Shown: piece by piece, positions 32,062 to 40,910 of the stretch | Position numbering within the stretch: position 1 is the first letter of the stretch | Layout: each line of letters begins with the position of its first letter | DNA from: JALSRD01 sp964476595 | Lineage (GTDB): Bacteria; Desulfobacterota; Desulfobacteria; Desulfobacterales; JALSRD01 | Length of the DNA: 56,358 nt | Assembly: GCA_964476595.1 (NCBI GenBank) | Contig: CAYZCL010000010.1 | Span: 1 to 56,358 of the forward strand | Direction: 5' to 3' | The notes under the pieces: model-generated | Told to the model about the DNA's origin: nothing | What the model saw: the letters and a program-made list of their open reading frames with translations, nothing else | The model's database searches: none | Program-made: the position numbers and the translations under genes

Positions 32062-33207
32062 TTACTTGCGGCCGATGTACTCGTTGTAGGCCATGGCCGT
32101 GGTGCGGTAGACCAGGTGCGCCAGCTTGGAGAAAGGCGTGTAGGCGAACAGGCTCCAAACGAACATCAGGTGCAGGAAGTAGATGACGGCCGACAGCCCG
32201 ACGAAGCCCGCCAGGCGCGCCATTTCGGTCAGCAGGCCGGTGGCGCCCAGCGCCAGCACCAGGCCGATCAGGTACCAGTCCCAGTACCCGGACACCTGGT
32301 CCTTCTTGGCCAGGCGGTTCTTGAGCAGCAGGGCCGCGCCGATGATCAGCGACAGGGCGCTGATGTTGGCGATCCACTTCACGGGGTTGACCTGGGTGTA
32401 AGGCCCCTCGATGTGGAAGACCCACTCGGCCAGGAAAAAGCAGCCGGTCACGATGAACAGCCCGATGAAGCTGTAGAGTACCATCAGATGTGCCGTGGAG
32501 CGGTCGCGGTTCTCGGAGCAGTCGTTGAACTTCTCGTGCTTCATGATGGTCGGCAGGATGCGCAAAAGAGCCTGTCCGAATCCCACCGGGTCGATGGTCT
32601 GCTTGTCGGTCCTTCCGTCGGCCAGGGCATTGGCGTGCATGTCGGCCACGAAACGCTTGAGGCCCAAGGCGAACACCGCGATGGCGCCGGTGAAGGTCGG
32701 GATCATGATGATGTCCACCAGGTAGTTGTTGATGTAGTCGGCCTGCCACACGGCTTCGTGGGGCGCGAAGTTGAGCCAGTTGACGCCGAACAGCTTGAAC
32801 ACCATTCCCAGCACCAGGATGATCACGGCCGGGATGGCCAGCAGGATGGGCAGCTTCCTGGGGTCCGCCACGGCCTTGGCCAGCGCCCTGGGCGTGGCGT
32901 ACTCGAAAATGTTGTAATTGCGCATGGCCATCAGGGCGTCGCCCGGCTTGGCCCCCCGCGGGCACAGGGTGGAGCAGTCGCCGCAGTTGTGGCACAGCCA
33001 GATGTCGGGGTTGCCCACGATTTTGTCCTTCAGCCCCCAGGACGCGGCCAGCATCTCCTTGCGGGGAAAGGGATGGGTGTCCGGCGAAATGGGACAGGCC
33101 ACCGAACAGGTGGCGCACTGGAAACACTTCTTCAGGTCTTCGCCGCCCAGCCCCGCCAGTTCATTGATAAATCCCACATCAGAATCAACATGGTATGCTT
33201 CCGCCAT
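32062..33207 (-). CDS. qmoC: QmoC, membrane subunit of quinone-interacting oxidoreductase
   Basis: 381 residues combining an HdrC-like part and a heme-b membrane part. Residues ~25-95 carry two 4Fe-4S cysteine sets (CFQCATCSVACP and CHNCGDCSTLCP). About six transmembrane helices follow from residue ~120, with histidines suited to bind heme b. It takes electrons from menaquinol and passes them to QmoB/QmoA. The ATG has GGAGG upstream. It is the last gene of aprBA-qmoABC, ending at the bidirectional terminator shared with sat. Confidence 0.97.
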   Translation of the reverse strand: MAEAYHVDSDVGFINELAGLGGEDLKKCFQCATCSVACPISPDTHPFPRKEMLAASWGLKDKIVGNPDIWLCHNCGDCSTLCPRGAKPGDALMAMRNYNIFEYATPRALAKAVADPRKLPILLAIPAVIILVLGMVFKLFGVNWLNFAPHEAVWQADYINNYLVDIIMIPTFTGAIAVFALGLKRFVADMHANALADGRTDKQTIDPVGFGQALLRILPTIMKHEKFNDCSENRDRSTAHLMVLYSFIGLFIVTGCFFLAEWVFHIEGPYTQVNPVKWIANISALSLIIGAALLLKNRLAKKDQVSGYWDWYLIGLVLALGATGLLTEMARLAGFVGLSAVIYFLHLMFVWSLFAYTPFSKLAHLVYRTTAMAYNEYIGRK

Positions 33208-33287
33208 AATGATAGCCTCCTCGTTTTCAAACGGCAGATGTCAGGTGCCGGGCAAGCCCCCGGCACCGTGGATCCGGTCAGCGGATG

Positions 33288-35621
33288 TTAGAAGCCCTTG
33301 AAGGGGTTCGGTCCCAGGTCCTCGACCATTGCCACGAAGTCGTTGATGATCTGGGGCAGCTTGTCGTAATCGTCGATGGCCACCTGGAACTGGGCCACGC
33401 GCTCGTTTTCCAGCGCCAGGCTCTGCAGCGCATCGCCGATCTTCTTCATGCGGATGTCGGCCAGCTCGCTGCCCTTGACGAAGTGGCACTGGTAGTCGTC
33501 GCCGTGCTTGCAGCCCAGCAGGAAAACGCCGTCCATGCCCTGGGAGAGGGCGTCCTTGATCCAGATGACGTTCACCGAACCCAGGCAGCGCACCGGGATG
33601 AACCGCACCTCGGCGGAAAAGGACATGCGGTTGAGGCCCACCATGTCCAGCGCCGGGTAGGCGTCGTTCTCGCACACCAGGCCCAGGATACGCAGCGGCG
33701 GCTCCTCGTAGTCGTCCTCGGAGGGGACACCGATGGCCTTCACCATGGAGCCGATGCTGTCGATGTTGTAGTCCGCGAAACCGATGATGCGCTCGGGACA
33801 GGCCCCCATGCAGGTGCCGCAGCGGCGGCAGCGGGTGGGGTTGGGCTTGGGCGTGCCGCGTTCGTCGTCGTCCAGCGCCCCGAAGGGGCACTCCTCGGTG
33901 CAGCGCTTGCACTGGGTGCAGCGCTGGAAAAAGAAGTCCGGAAAGGTCATGTCGCCGGAGCGCGGGTGCACCGACACGCCGCGGTTGACCGACTCCAGGC
34001 ACTGGATGGCCTTGAGCGCCGCCCCGGCCGCGTCCTCGATGGACTCCTCCACGGTCATGGCACGGCGCACGCCGCCGGCGGCGTAAATGCCGGTGCGCTG
34101 GGTCTCGTACGGAAAGCAGATAAAGTTGGAGTCGGCGTAATCGTCGAAAAGGGCGTTGTCGCGGAAGCCCGGTCCCTGGCGGTAGGCCAGGTTGATGACC
34201 GGGTCGTCCTTGGTCACGGGCACCATGCCGGTGGCCAGCACCACCAAGTCGGCCGGCACCTTGATCTTGTCGCCCAGCAGGGTGTTGTCGGCCTCGACCA
34301 CCAGTCCGCTGCCGTTCTTGGAGACCCCGACCACTTCACCCTTGGAGAGGAAGATCCCCGGGTCCTGCTGCATGCTCTTGTAAAAATTCTCCCCCAGCCC
34401 CGGCGTGCGCATGTGCTGGTAGAAGACGTAGGCCTTGCCGTCGGGGTAGTCCTCGCGCACGTAGCCGGCCTGCTTGAGCGCCACCAGGCTGGTGACGGCC
34501 CCGGTGTAGGCGAAATCCGAGTCGTCGCCGGCCCCCGGGCTCTGGACGAAGACCACCGTCCTGGCCTCCCTCCCGTCCGAGGGGCGCGTGATCTTGCCGG
34601 ACTTGGCCATCTGCTCGAACTGCACGTTGGTCACCACGTCGGGCAGTTTGCCGTAGCCCAGGTGGTCCAGTTCGCCCTCCTCGGGCTCGTAGGGGCGCCA
34701 GCCGGCGGCCAGGATGACGGCGCCGAACATCTCGCCGTTGGGATCCAGGGTCAGGATGTCCTTCTTTCCCTCGTTGTACTCCATGTACTTCTTGTGCAGG
34801 GCCTCGGCGTCCAGCTCCTTGCCGTTTTCGTCGACTTTCATCTCGTCGGGTAGGGGAAAGGGAACGTCGAACTCGATCTTTTCGCCGGGCTTCTTGAGGG
34901 TCACGATGAACTCGCCCGGCTCGCCGGCGATGCGCGCCACCACGGTCTCGGTCCTGACCACGATGTTGGGGTGCGCCTCCACGGCCTTGATCCTGGCGGC
35001 CACCACCGGCGCGATGGGACGCTCGTATGGATCGGACAGGGGCAGCTGCTTGCGCCACTCGGCGGCGTGTCCGCCCAGCTGTGCCTCCTTTTCCACGATG
35101 GTGACCTCGTAGCCGGCCTCGGCCGCGTCCAGGGCCGCGGACATGCCGGTGATGCCGCCGCCGATGACCAGGATTCTCTTGCTCAGCGTCTCCACCTTGT
35201 AAGGCTCGGGCAAGTCGACCTTGGCCACCCGGGCCATGCCCATCTTGAGGTAGTCCTCGGCCAGCATCTGCACCCGGTCGAAGTGCACGCCGTCGTCCTT
35301 CTGCTCCTCGGTCAGGGCCGGAAACTCGGAACGCGGGTGGGACCAGACCACCTGTTCGCGCAGGTTGACGCGGTCCACGATGCAGCCGGGAAAGCGAAAC
35401 ACGTCCGTGTTGACGCGCCGCGAGCAGGCGGCGATGACCAGGGTGTTGACCCCGTCGTCCACGTCTTTCTGGATCACGGCCACGCCGTCCTTGCCGCACA
35501 GGAACTCGTGGGTTTTGACGGGCAGCCCTTCTTCGTCGGCAACGGCGCTCAGGGCCTCGATGTCCAGCGCATCCCCGATACCGCAACCCGTGCAGATATA
35601 GACACCATATTTTTTATCCAT
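33288..35621 (-). CDS. qmoB: QmoB, HdrA/MvhD-like flavin and Fe-S subunit
   Basis: 777 residues. It has an HdrA-like FAD-binding domain (ILVIGGGITGMSAALDAAEAGYEVTIVEKEAQLGGHAAEW), two ferredoxin-type 4Fe-4S motifs near residues 580-630 (CTQCKRCTEECPFGA and CRRCGTCMGACPERI), and a C-terminal MvhD-like domain (~640-777) with LGLVCEN, RCLGSVNVIWIKDAL and LLGCKHGDDYQCHFVKG. No selenocysteine codon is needed in this frame. It links QmoC to QmoA and is cytoplasmic. An AGGAGG site sits within the 10-base gap after qmoA, indicating tight co-expression. Confidence 0.97.
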   Translation of the reverse strand: MDKKYGVYICTGCGIGDALDIEALSAVADEEGLPVKTHEFLCGKDGVAVIQKDVDDGVNTLVIAACSRRVNTDVFRFPGCIVDRVNLREQVVWSHPRSEFPALTEEQKDDGVHFDRVQMLAEDYLKMGMARVAKVDLPEPYKVETLSKRILVIGGGITGMSAALDAAEAGYEVTIVEKEAQLGGHAAEWRKQLPLSDPYERPIAPVVAARIKAVEAHPNIVVRTETVVARIAGEPGEFIVTLKKPGEKIEFDVPFPLPDEMKVDENGKELDAEALHKKYMEYNEGKKDILTLDPNGEMFGAVILAAGWRPYEPEEGELDHLGYGKLPDVVTNVQFEQMAKSGKITRPSDGREARTVVFVQSPGAGDDSDFAYTGAVTSLVALKQAGYVREDYPDGKAYVFYQHMRTPGLGENFYKSMQQDPGIFLSKGEVVGVSKNGSGLVVEADNTLLGDKIKVPADLVVLATGMVPVTKDDPVINLAYRQGPGFRDNALFDDYADSNFICFPYETQRTGIYAAGGVRRAMTVEESIEDAAGAALKAIQCLESVNRGVSVHPRSGDMTFPDFFFQRCTQCKRCTEECPFGALDDDERGTPKPNPTRCRRCGTCMGACPERIIGFADYNIDSIGSMVKAIGVPSEDDYEEPPLRILGLVCENDAYPALDMVGLNRMSFSAEVRFIPVRCLGSVNVIWIKDALSQGMDGVFLLGCKHGDDYQCHFVKGSELADIRMKKIGDALQSLALENERVAQFQVAIDDYDKLPQIINDFVAMVEDLGPNPFKGF

Positions 35622-35631
35622 GGTTAACCTC

Positions 35632-36909
35632 CTACCTTCTCACCAGGGTTTGAATCGCTTTCAAGGCCATCCCCGTTGCATTCTGATTGGAAGACACGAC
35701 GTCCGCCGGTTTGTTGGCGCAACCGGTGGCGAACACGCCGCCCTTTTCGAAGTCGTTGATGAAAAATCCGTCGGCGTTCATCTTCAACCCGGCCGGCAGG
35801 CTCATGCCGGCGGCCGTCGGCTGCATGCCGGTGGCCAGCACCACCATGTCCACCGTCTGGTGGATCTTCTCCCCGGTGACGGCGTCCTCGGCCGTCACGG
35901 TGATGTTGCGCGTCTCGGTGTCTTCACTGACCTCGGCCACCTTGCCCTTGATGAAGAATACGTTTTCGTCTTCCTTGATCTTCTTGTAGAACCGCTCGTA
36001 GCGGTACCCGGGGGCCCGCAGGTCGATGTAGAAGATGTAGATCCTGGCGTCCGGGTAGCGCTCGCGGACGTAGGTGGCCTGCTTCAGGGAGGCCATGCAG
36101 CAGATGTAGGAGCAGTAGGGCAGGTGGTTCTCGTCCCTCGAGCCGGCGCACTGCACGAAGGCGATACTGGCGGGTTCCTTGTCGTCCGAGGGCCGCAGGA
36201 TCCGGCCCCTGGTCGGTCCGTTTGGAGACGCCAGGCGCTCCATCATCATGTTGGTGATGATGTTGGGGTACAGCCCGAAGCCCAGGTTGTCGATACGCGA
36301 GGCGTCGTAAGGCTCCCAGCCCGTGGCCCAGATGACCGCCCCCACCTTGAGGGTGATGGTCTTTTCGGTCATCTCCAGGTCCACGGCGTCGTACTTGCAC
36401 GCTTCCTTGCAGCGCTTGGCGTCCTCGGTGCCGATGATCTGGGGCGAGATGACGTAGCGCGCCGGAAACGCCATCTCGAAAGGCAGGTAGGCGCCCTTGG
36501 TGGTGTCCATGCCGAAGTTGAACTCGTTGGAGATCTCGGTCTCGCACACCCTGGCGCACTCGCCGCAGCAGGTACAGTTCTCGTTGACGTAGCGCGGCAT
36601 CACCTTGACGGTGGCCTCGTAGTCGCCCGGCTGCCCGTCGACCTTGACCACCTCGGTCATGGTCATCACCTTGATGTTGGGGTTGTCCTTGATGCGCCGG
36701 AAGTTGATCTCCAGACCGCAGGTGGGCGGGCACAGTTTGGGGAAGTACTGGTTGAGCTGCGACACTCTTCCACCGAGGTAGGGATTCTTTTCCACCAGGA
36801 ACACCTCGTAGCCCACTTCGGCGGCTTCCAGAGCCGAGGTCAGCCCGCTGATTCCGCCGCCAACCACCATGATGCTTTGACTAGCAGGGGCCGCTTTGTC
36901 TTGAGTCAT
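35632..36909 (-). CDS. qmoA: QmoA, HdrA-like FAD subunit
   Basis: 425 residues. The N-terminal FAD motif is MVVGGGISGLTSALEAAEVGYEVFLVEKNPYLGGR. A cysteine set (NCTCCGECARVCE) lies near residue 105, and the HdrA-specific LCPPTCGLEINFRRI precedes it. It transfers electrons between the Qmo core and APS reductase. GGAGGA ribosome-binding site. It starts ~300 bases after aprA, beyond a strong terminator hairpin, so it may have its own promoter. Confidence 0.97.
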   Translation of the reverse strand: MTQDKAAPASQSIMVVGGGISGLTSALEAAEVGYEVFLVEKNPYLGGRVSQLNQYFPKLCPPTCGLEINFRRIKDNPNIKVMTMTEVVKVDGQPGDYEATVKVMPRYVNENCTCCGECARVCETEISNEFNFGMDTTKGAYLPFEMAFPARYVISPQIIGTEDAKRCKEACKYDAVDLEMTEKTITLKVGAVIWATGWEPYDASRIDNLGFGLYPNIITNMMMERLASPNGPTRGRILRPSDDKEPASIAFVQCAGSRDENHLPYCSYICCMASLKQATYVRERYPDARIYIFYIDLRAPGYRYERFYKKIKEDENVFFIKGKVAEVSEDTETRNITVTAEDAVTGEKIHQTVDMVVLATGMQPTAAGMSLPAGLKMNADGFFINDFEKGGVFATGCANKPADVVSSNQNATGMALKAIQTLVRR

Positions 36910-37118
36910 GCTGTTCCTCCGTGCAGTAAAATTGGGTTTAGGGGTGAAGATTTCCGCGCCGGGTCTGCAGCGCGCTAAGAGGAAGACGGTTATAAAACCA
37001 ATGGGGACGTCGCCTGTCGGCCGTGTCCCGATACCTGAGGATTCCGGGCGGGCGCCGAAACCTTCAGGTACGGGGGCACGACTCGGCCGGGGGCCGCCTG
37101 ATTGCTGCGGGTCAGAGC
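36910..37118. other. aprA-qmoA intergenic region, part upstream of qmoA
   Basis: No gene. A minus-strand TATAAC at 36989-36994 could be a -10 element for qmoABC, but no good -35 lies at the right distance. It is probably a weak or activated promoter supplementing read-through from aprBA. Confidence 0.35.
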
Positions 37119-37168
37119 AAAAACAGGGCCTTCAGGCGCCGTGCGGCGCCTGAAGGCACACTGTTTTA
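37119..37168. terminator. Strong symmetrical stem-loop terminator after aprA
   Basis: Perfect 13-bp arms GCCTTCAGGCGCC / GGCGCCTGAAGGC with a GTGC loop, extended by AAAACAG/CTGTTTT on the outside. It is U-rich on either strand; on the minus strand TGTTTTTG follows the stem. It lies ~50 bases past the aprA stop and should separate aprBA mRNA from qmoABC mRNA, or attenuate read-through. Confidence 0.88.
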
Positions 37169-37215
37169 GAGGTTCATCCGTCACACACCGGGTGGACGGA
37201 GCGGTTCAAACAAAA

Positions 37216-39195
37216 TCAGTCTTTGAAGATCTTGACGTAATCCCGCTTGAAGACATCCCACTTCTGCTCCTTGGGATCGTACTTGGAATTGACGAAGCAG
37301 AACCAGTTCTCGTCGTCCTGTCCCGGGTAGTCCGCCTGGTAGTAGAAACCGGGGTAGCGGGTTTCCTTGCGGAACTGGATGTGGCGCAGATGGGCCTCCA
37401 CCGTCCAGATGCGGTGGATGATCTCCCAGGCGCGCAGCAGTTCGTGCAGGTCGCCGGCGGCGATCTTTTCCCAGTCCTCGCGCATGACCGCCAGCATATC
37501 CATGACGATCTCCAGGCTCTTGCTGGTGGTCTGGTAGTACGTGGCCGTTCCGCCGCCGTACTCGTGGGTGGCCTTCATCAGGCGGTACATCATGCCGTTG
37601 GGCTTGATGTAGTTGGGGTTGATGTCCACGGCCGTGGTGTAGTCGCAGTGATCCAGGAAGGTGCGCACCGGCTTGTAGACCAGGTCCACCAGTTCCTCAG
37701 TCGACTGCGCCAGGGTCGGTGTGAAGTCGGCATGATCCAGCGCATAGCGCACCAGCTGCTTGGCGGCCAGGCGTCCCTCGGCATGGGAGCCGGAGGAGAA
37801 CTTGTGACCCGAGCAGCCCACGCCGTCGCCGGCGGTGAACAGCCCGTTGACGGTGGTCATGCGGTTGTAGACCTTGCCGTTGTCGGCCTTGACCTTGTAG
37901 GAATCCGGGACCCAGGGCAGATCCGGTCCGGAGGCCCACAGGCCGCAGCAGCCGGAGTGGGATCCCAGCAGGTAAGGCTCAGTGGGCATGACCTCGGAGT
38001 TTTTCTTTTCGGGCTCGGTGTTGGTGGCGCACCACAGGTTGGCCTGGCCGCAGGTCATGTCGAGGAAGTCTTCCCACGCCTCGGCCTCAAGGTGCTTGAG
38101 CTCTTTCTTGTCCATGGTCTTGCCCAGTTCGGCCAGGGCGGTCACGGTGTCCATGATGATGGGTCCGCGGCCTTCCTTCATCTCGAAGAGCATCAGGTGG
38201 TTACGCAGGCAGGTGGGCGTGATGGCCGCCGTGCCGTAAGGTGCGTACTTTTCCAGTTCGGCCTTGGCGGCCTCGCTGGTGGCGTAGTTCTCGCCCAGGC
38301 CGTTGAGGGTCTTGGCTTTGAAGAGCAGGAACCAGGCGCCCACGGGACCGTAACCGTCCTTGAAGCGCGCCGGGGTGAAACGGTTCTCCATCATGGAGAG
38401 CTCGGCGCCCACGCGCATGCACAGGGTGTAGGTGGAGCCGGAGTTCCACACGGGGTACCAGGCGCGGCCCTTGCCCTCACCCACCGAACGCGGCTGGTAG
38501 ATGTTGACGGCGCCGCCGCAGGCCACCAGCATGCTCTTGCACTTGAAGATGTAGACCTTGTTCTCGCGCACGGAGAAACCCACCGCGCCGGCGATCTGGT
38601 TTTCCACGTTGGCATCCAGCAGCAGCTCGACGATGAAGACGCGCTCGAGGATGTTCTCCTCTCCAAGGGCCAGCTTGGCGGCCTCGGCCACGATACGCTT
38701 GTAGGACTCGCCGTTGATCATGATCTGCCATTTACCGGTACGGACCGGGGTGGCGCCGTCCTTGAGGGTCCCCATCTTGAGGCCCTTCTTGCCGTCGAGG
38801 TTCTTGCCCTGCTCGTCTTTCTTCCAGATGGGCAGGCCCCACTCCTCGAACAGGTGCACGGAATCGTCCACGTGGCAGCCCAGATCGAAGATCAGGTCTT
38901 CGCGGACGATGCCCATGAGGTCGTTGCGAACCATGCGCACGTAATCTTCGGGGGTGTTCTCGCCGATATAGGTGTTGATGGCCGACAGGCCCTGGGCCAC
39001 GGCGCCGCTGCGCTCGAGGGCGGCCTTGTCCACCAGCAGTACGGTCTGGTCATCCTTCATCCACTTCTTGATCTCGAAAGCGGCCCCGCAGCAGGCCATG
39101 CCGCCGCCCACGATCAGGATATCGACTTCGCGCTCCTCAACTTCAGGATCCCTCACCGCCTTAGTTTCACCCAAAGGTTTGTTCGGTAATGCCAT
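37216..39195 (-). CDS. aprA: Adenylylsulfate (APS) reductase, alpha subunit
   Basis: 659 residues, the usual length. Catalytic FAD subunit that reduces APS to sulfite plus AMP in the cytoplasm. The N-terminal FAD site (VDILIVGGGMACCGAAFEIKKW) and the family-specific ERSGAVAQGLSAINTYIGENTPEDYVRMVRNDLMG, GCHVDDSVHLFEEWG and CCGLWASGPDLPWVPDSY segments are all present. Nothing is truncated. AAGGAGG ribosome-binding site. It lies 63 bases downstream of aprB, in the order aprB-aprA usual in sulfate reducers, followed by a terminator and then qmoABC. Confidence 0.98.
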   Translation of the reverse strand: MALPNKPLGETKAVRDPEVEEREVDILIVGGGMACCGAAFEIKKWMKDDQTVLLVDKAALERSGAVAQGLSAINTYIGENTPEDYVRMVRNDLMGIVREDLIFDLGCHVDDSVHLFEEWGLPIWKKDEQGKNLDGKKGLKMGTLKDGATPVRTGKWQIMINGESYKRIVAEAAKLALGEENILERVFIVELLLDANVENQIAGAVGFSVRENKVYIFKCKSMLVACGGAVNIYQPRSVGEGKGRAWYPVWNSGSTYTLCMRVGAELSMMENRFTPARFKDGYGPVGAWFLLFKAKTLNGLGENYATSEAAKAELEKYAPYGTAAITPTCLRNHLMLFEMKEGRGPIIMDTVTALAELGKTMDKKELKHLEAEAWEDFLDMTCGQANLWCATNTEPEKKNSEVMPTEPYLLGSHSGCCGLWASGPDLPWVPDSYKVKADNGKVYNRMTTVNGLFTAGDGVGCSGHKFSSGSHAEGRLAAKQLVRYALDHADFTPTLAQSTEELVDLVYKPVRTFLDHCDYTTAVDINPNYIKPNGMMYRLMKATHEYGGGTATYYQTTSKSLEIVMDMLAVMREDWEKIAAGDLHELLRAWEIIHRIWTVEAHLRHIQFRKETRYPGFYYQADYPGQDDENWFCFVNSKYDPKEQKWDVFKRDYVKIFKD

Positions 39196-39258
39196 ATCAA
39201 GTCCTCCTTAAATTTCTGAATTGCGTTGAGAAAGGAAAATGATCCTGTCGTGGACAGG

Positions 39259-39702
39259 TTAGACCAGCTGGTCCGGGGACGGTTCGCACAGCGTTTTGCC
39301 GTCGGCCTCCTCGGTGGACAACAGCGGGCTCTCGATGTCCTGTCCCTTCAGATCCAGATACGCATTGGCTGTACCTTCAGGCGTGGTGCGGATGGGGAAT
39401 TTGAATCGTTTGACGGTACCGTTTCGGAACTTGCAGGTCCACATGACGTCTTCGGTACCCAGCATGGGCATGATGCTGCTTCCCAGGGGCACGAAATCGG
39501 AATAGCCGCGCACTTCGATGGCCTGGGTGGGGCAGATCTTGACGCAGGAAAAGCACTCCCAGCACTGATCCGGCTCCTGGTTGTAAGCCTTCATCGCATT
39601 GGGGTCGAGCACCATCAGGTCGTTGGGGCAGATGTACATACAGGCGGTTTTGTCACCACCCTTGCAGCCGTCACATTTCTCCTGAATGACAAAACTTGGC
39701 AT
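39259..39702 (-). CDS. aprB: Adenylylsulfate (APS) reductase, beta subunit
   Basis: 147 residues. Ferredoxin-like subunit with two 4Fe-4S clusters: Cys10-x2-Cys13-x7-Cys21-x3-Cys25 and a second set at ~47-57 (CWECFSCVKICP). It brings electrons to the AprA flavin, presumably from Qmo. The C-terminal ~60 residues are the AprB tail that wraps around AprA. AGGAGGT site seven bases before the ATG. It is first gene of the apr operon, with a predicted promoter ~270 bases upstream. Confidence 0.98.
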   Translation of the reverse strand: MPSFVIQEKCDGCKGGDKTACMYICPNDLMVLDPNAMKAYNQEPDQCWECFSCVKICPTQAIEVRGYSDFVPLGSSIMPMLGTEDVMWTCKFRNGTVKRFKFPIRTTPEGTANAYLDLKGQDIESPLLSTEEADGKTLCEPSPDQLV

Positions 39703-40145
39703 TGATTATACCTCCTGACTGGTTTGAATTAGGATGACCCGATTGCTAACGGTTTTACCCTTTCGATACCCTTTTTTCCTTTTGCACCCCCTTCCTTGTT
39801 GTGGAGTCCGAAAAAAGCTTTTCGGCTGGTTAAAAGAGTTGACTGAAAAGCATGCGGGCAGGGGGTCTGAAGCTCCCCCATCAAACGTCCCCGCCACGAT
39901 GGTTCCACGTCGAATACACCCCGTAAAAGCCCTTTTGGGGCGAATAATCCTGTAATTGTTGCAAGTTGATACCATTACCATCGGACTTTGCCATTGTCAA
40001 GGATTTTAAGTGACTGTAAATGTATAAATAACATACAGTTCCAAGCACATGGCGACGATCCCACATATGGTCTGCAGGTCTTCCGGGACCACAACATGTA
40101 GGTGGGCCGCAGCCGGGAATCCGCTGGAGGTGGGAGGATTTTCGA
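39703..40145. other. AT-rich regulatory region between aprB and the YkgJ-like gene
   Basis: No gene. It contains the predicted aprBA promoter and a ~265-base leader on the minus strand. The contrast in base composition with the surrounding genes is marked. I see no clear regulator palindrome in common with the sat promoter. Confidence 0.45.
39972..40000 (-). promoter_or_regulatory. Predicted sigma-70 promoter of aprBA
   Basis: Minus-strand TTGACA, 17-bp spacer, TAATGG. The -35 is perfect, the -10 moderate. Confidence 0.5.
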
Positions 40146-40910
40146 TTGACGCCCGGGACGCCGGCGTGTAGATGCTGGACCATGATGAAACGCCTGCGCA
40201 GCGGTGATACTTTCCGCTTTGACTGCCACCCGCGGGTGCCCTGCTTCAACGCGTGCTGCCGGGACCTCAACCAGTTCCTGATGCCTTACGACATCCTGCG
40301 CCTGCGGCGCGGCCTGAAACTGGATTCACACACCCTGCTGGCGCGCTTCTGCCGCCTCCATGTGGGCCCCCGCTCCGGCCTGCCGGTGGCCACTCTGGCG
40401 CCCGCAGACCCCGTCGACCTGGCCTGTCCCTTCGTCACCCCCCGGGGCTGCCGCGTCTACGAGGACCGGCCTGCTTCCTGCCGCACCTACCCGCTGGTGC
40501 GCGTGCTGTCGCGTTCGCGGGCCACCGGCCGCACCGAGGCGTCCTACCTGCTACTCCGGGAACCCCACTGCCGGGGATTCGAACAGGCGGCCGTGCGCAG
40601 TCTTTCCGAGTGGATCGGCGATCAGCGGATCGCGGTCTACAACCGTTTCAACGACCCCCTGCTGGCCATCATCAGCCTGAAAAACCGCCGGCACCCCGGG
40701 CCGCTGGAGGCCGACGCCCAACAGCTCTTCCGCCTGGCCTGCTACGACCTGGACACCTTTCGCCGGGCCATCCGTGAAGACCGGCTGCCGGGCGGCCGCA
40801 CGCCGGGGGAGGAACTGCGGCAGGCGGCCGCGTCCGGCGACGAGGATCTGCTGACGGCGGGCTACCGCTTCCTGGAAAAGGAACTCTTCGGCGGGGAGGG
40901 ACCGGAATGA
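40146..40910 (+). CDS. YkgJ-family cysteine-cluster protein A
   Basis: ~254 residues. It has the zinc/iron-chelating cysteine-cluster pattern: CHPRVPCFNACCRD near the N-terminus, then CPFVTPRGCRVYEDRPASCRTYP about 90 residues later. No enzyme domain is attached. The TTG start has a strong GGGAGG eight bases upstream; an ATG pair 36 bases further in (MMKRLRSGD) is an alternative nearer the conserved region. It overlaps the SDR gene downstream by four bases (ATGA), so the two are translationally coupled. It is a clear paralogue of the protein at 41719-42501. Family members bind metal; a cellular role is not established. Confidence 0.85.
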   Translation: MTPGTPACRCWTMMKRLRSGDTFRFDCHPRVPCFNACCRDLNQFLMPYDILRLRRGLKLDSHTLLARFCRLHVGPRSGLPVATLAPADPVDLACPFVTPRGCRVYEDRPASCRTYPLVRVLSRSRATGRTEASYLLLREPHCRGFEQAAVRSLSEWIGDQRIAVYNRFNDPLLAIISLKNRRHPGPLEADAQQLFRLACYDLDTFRRAIREDRLPGGRTPGEELRQAAASGDEDLLTAGYRFLEKELFGGEGPE

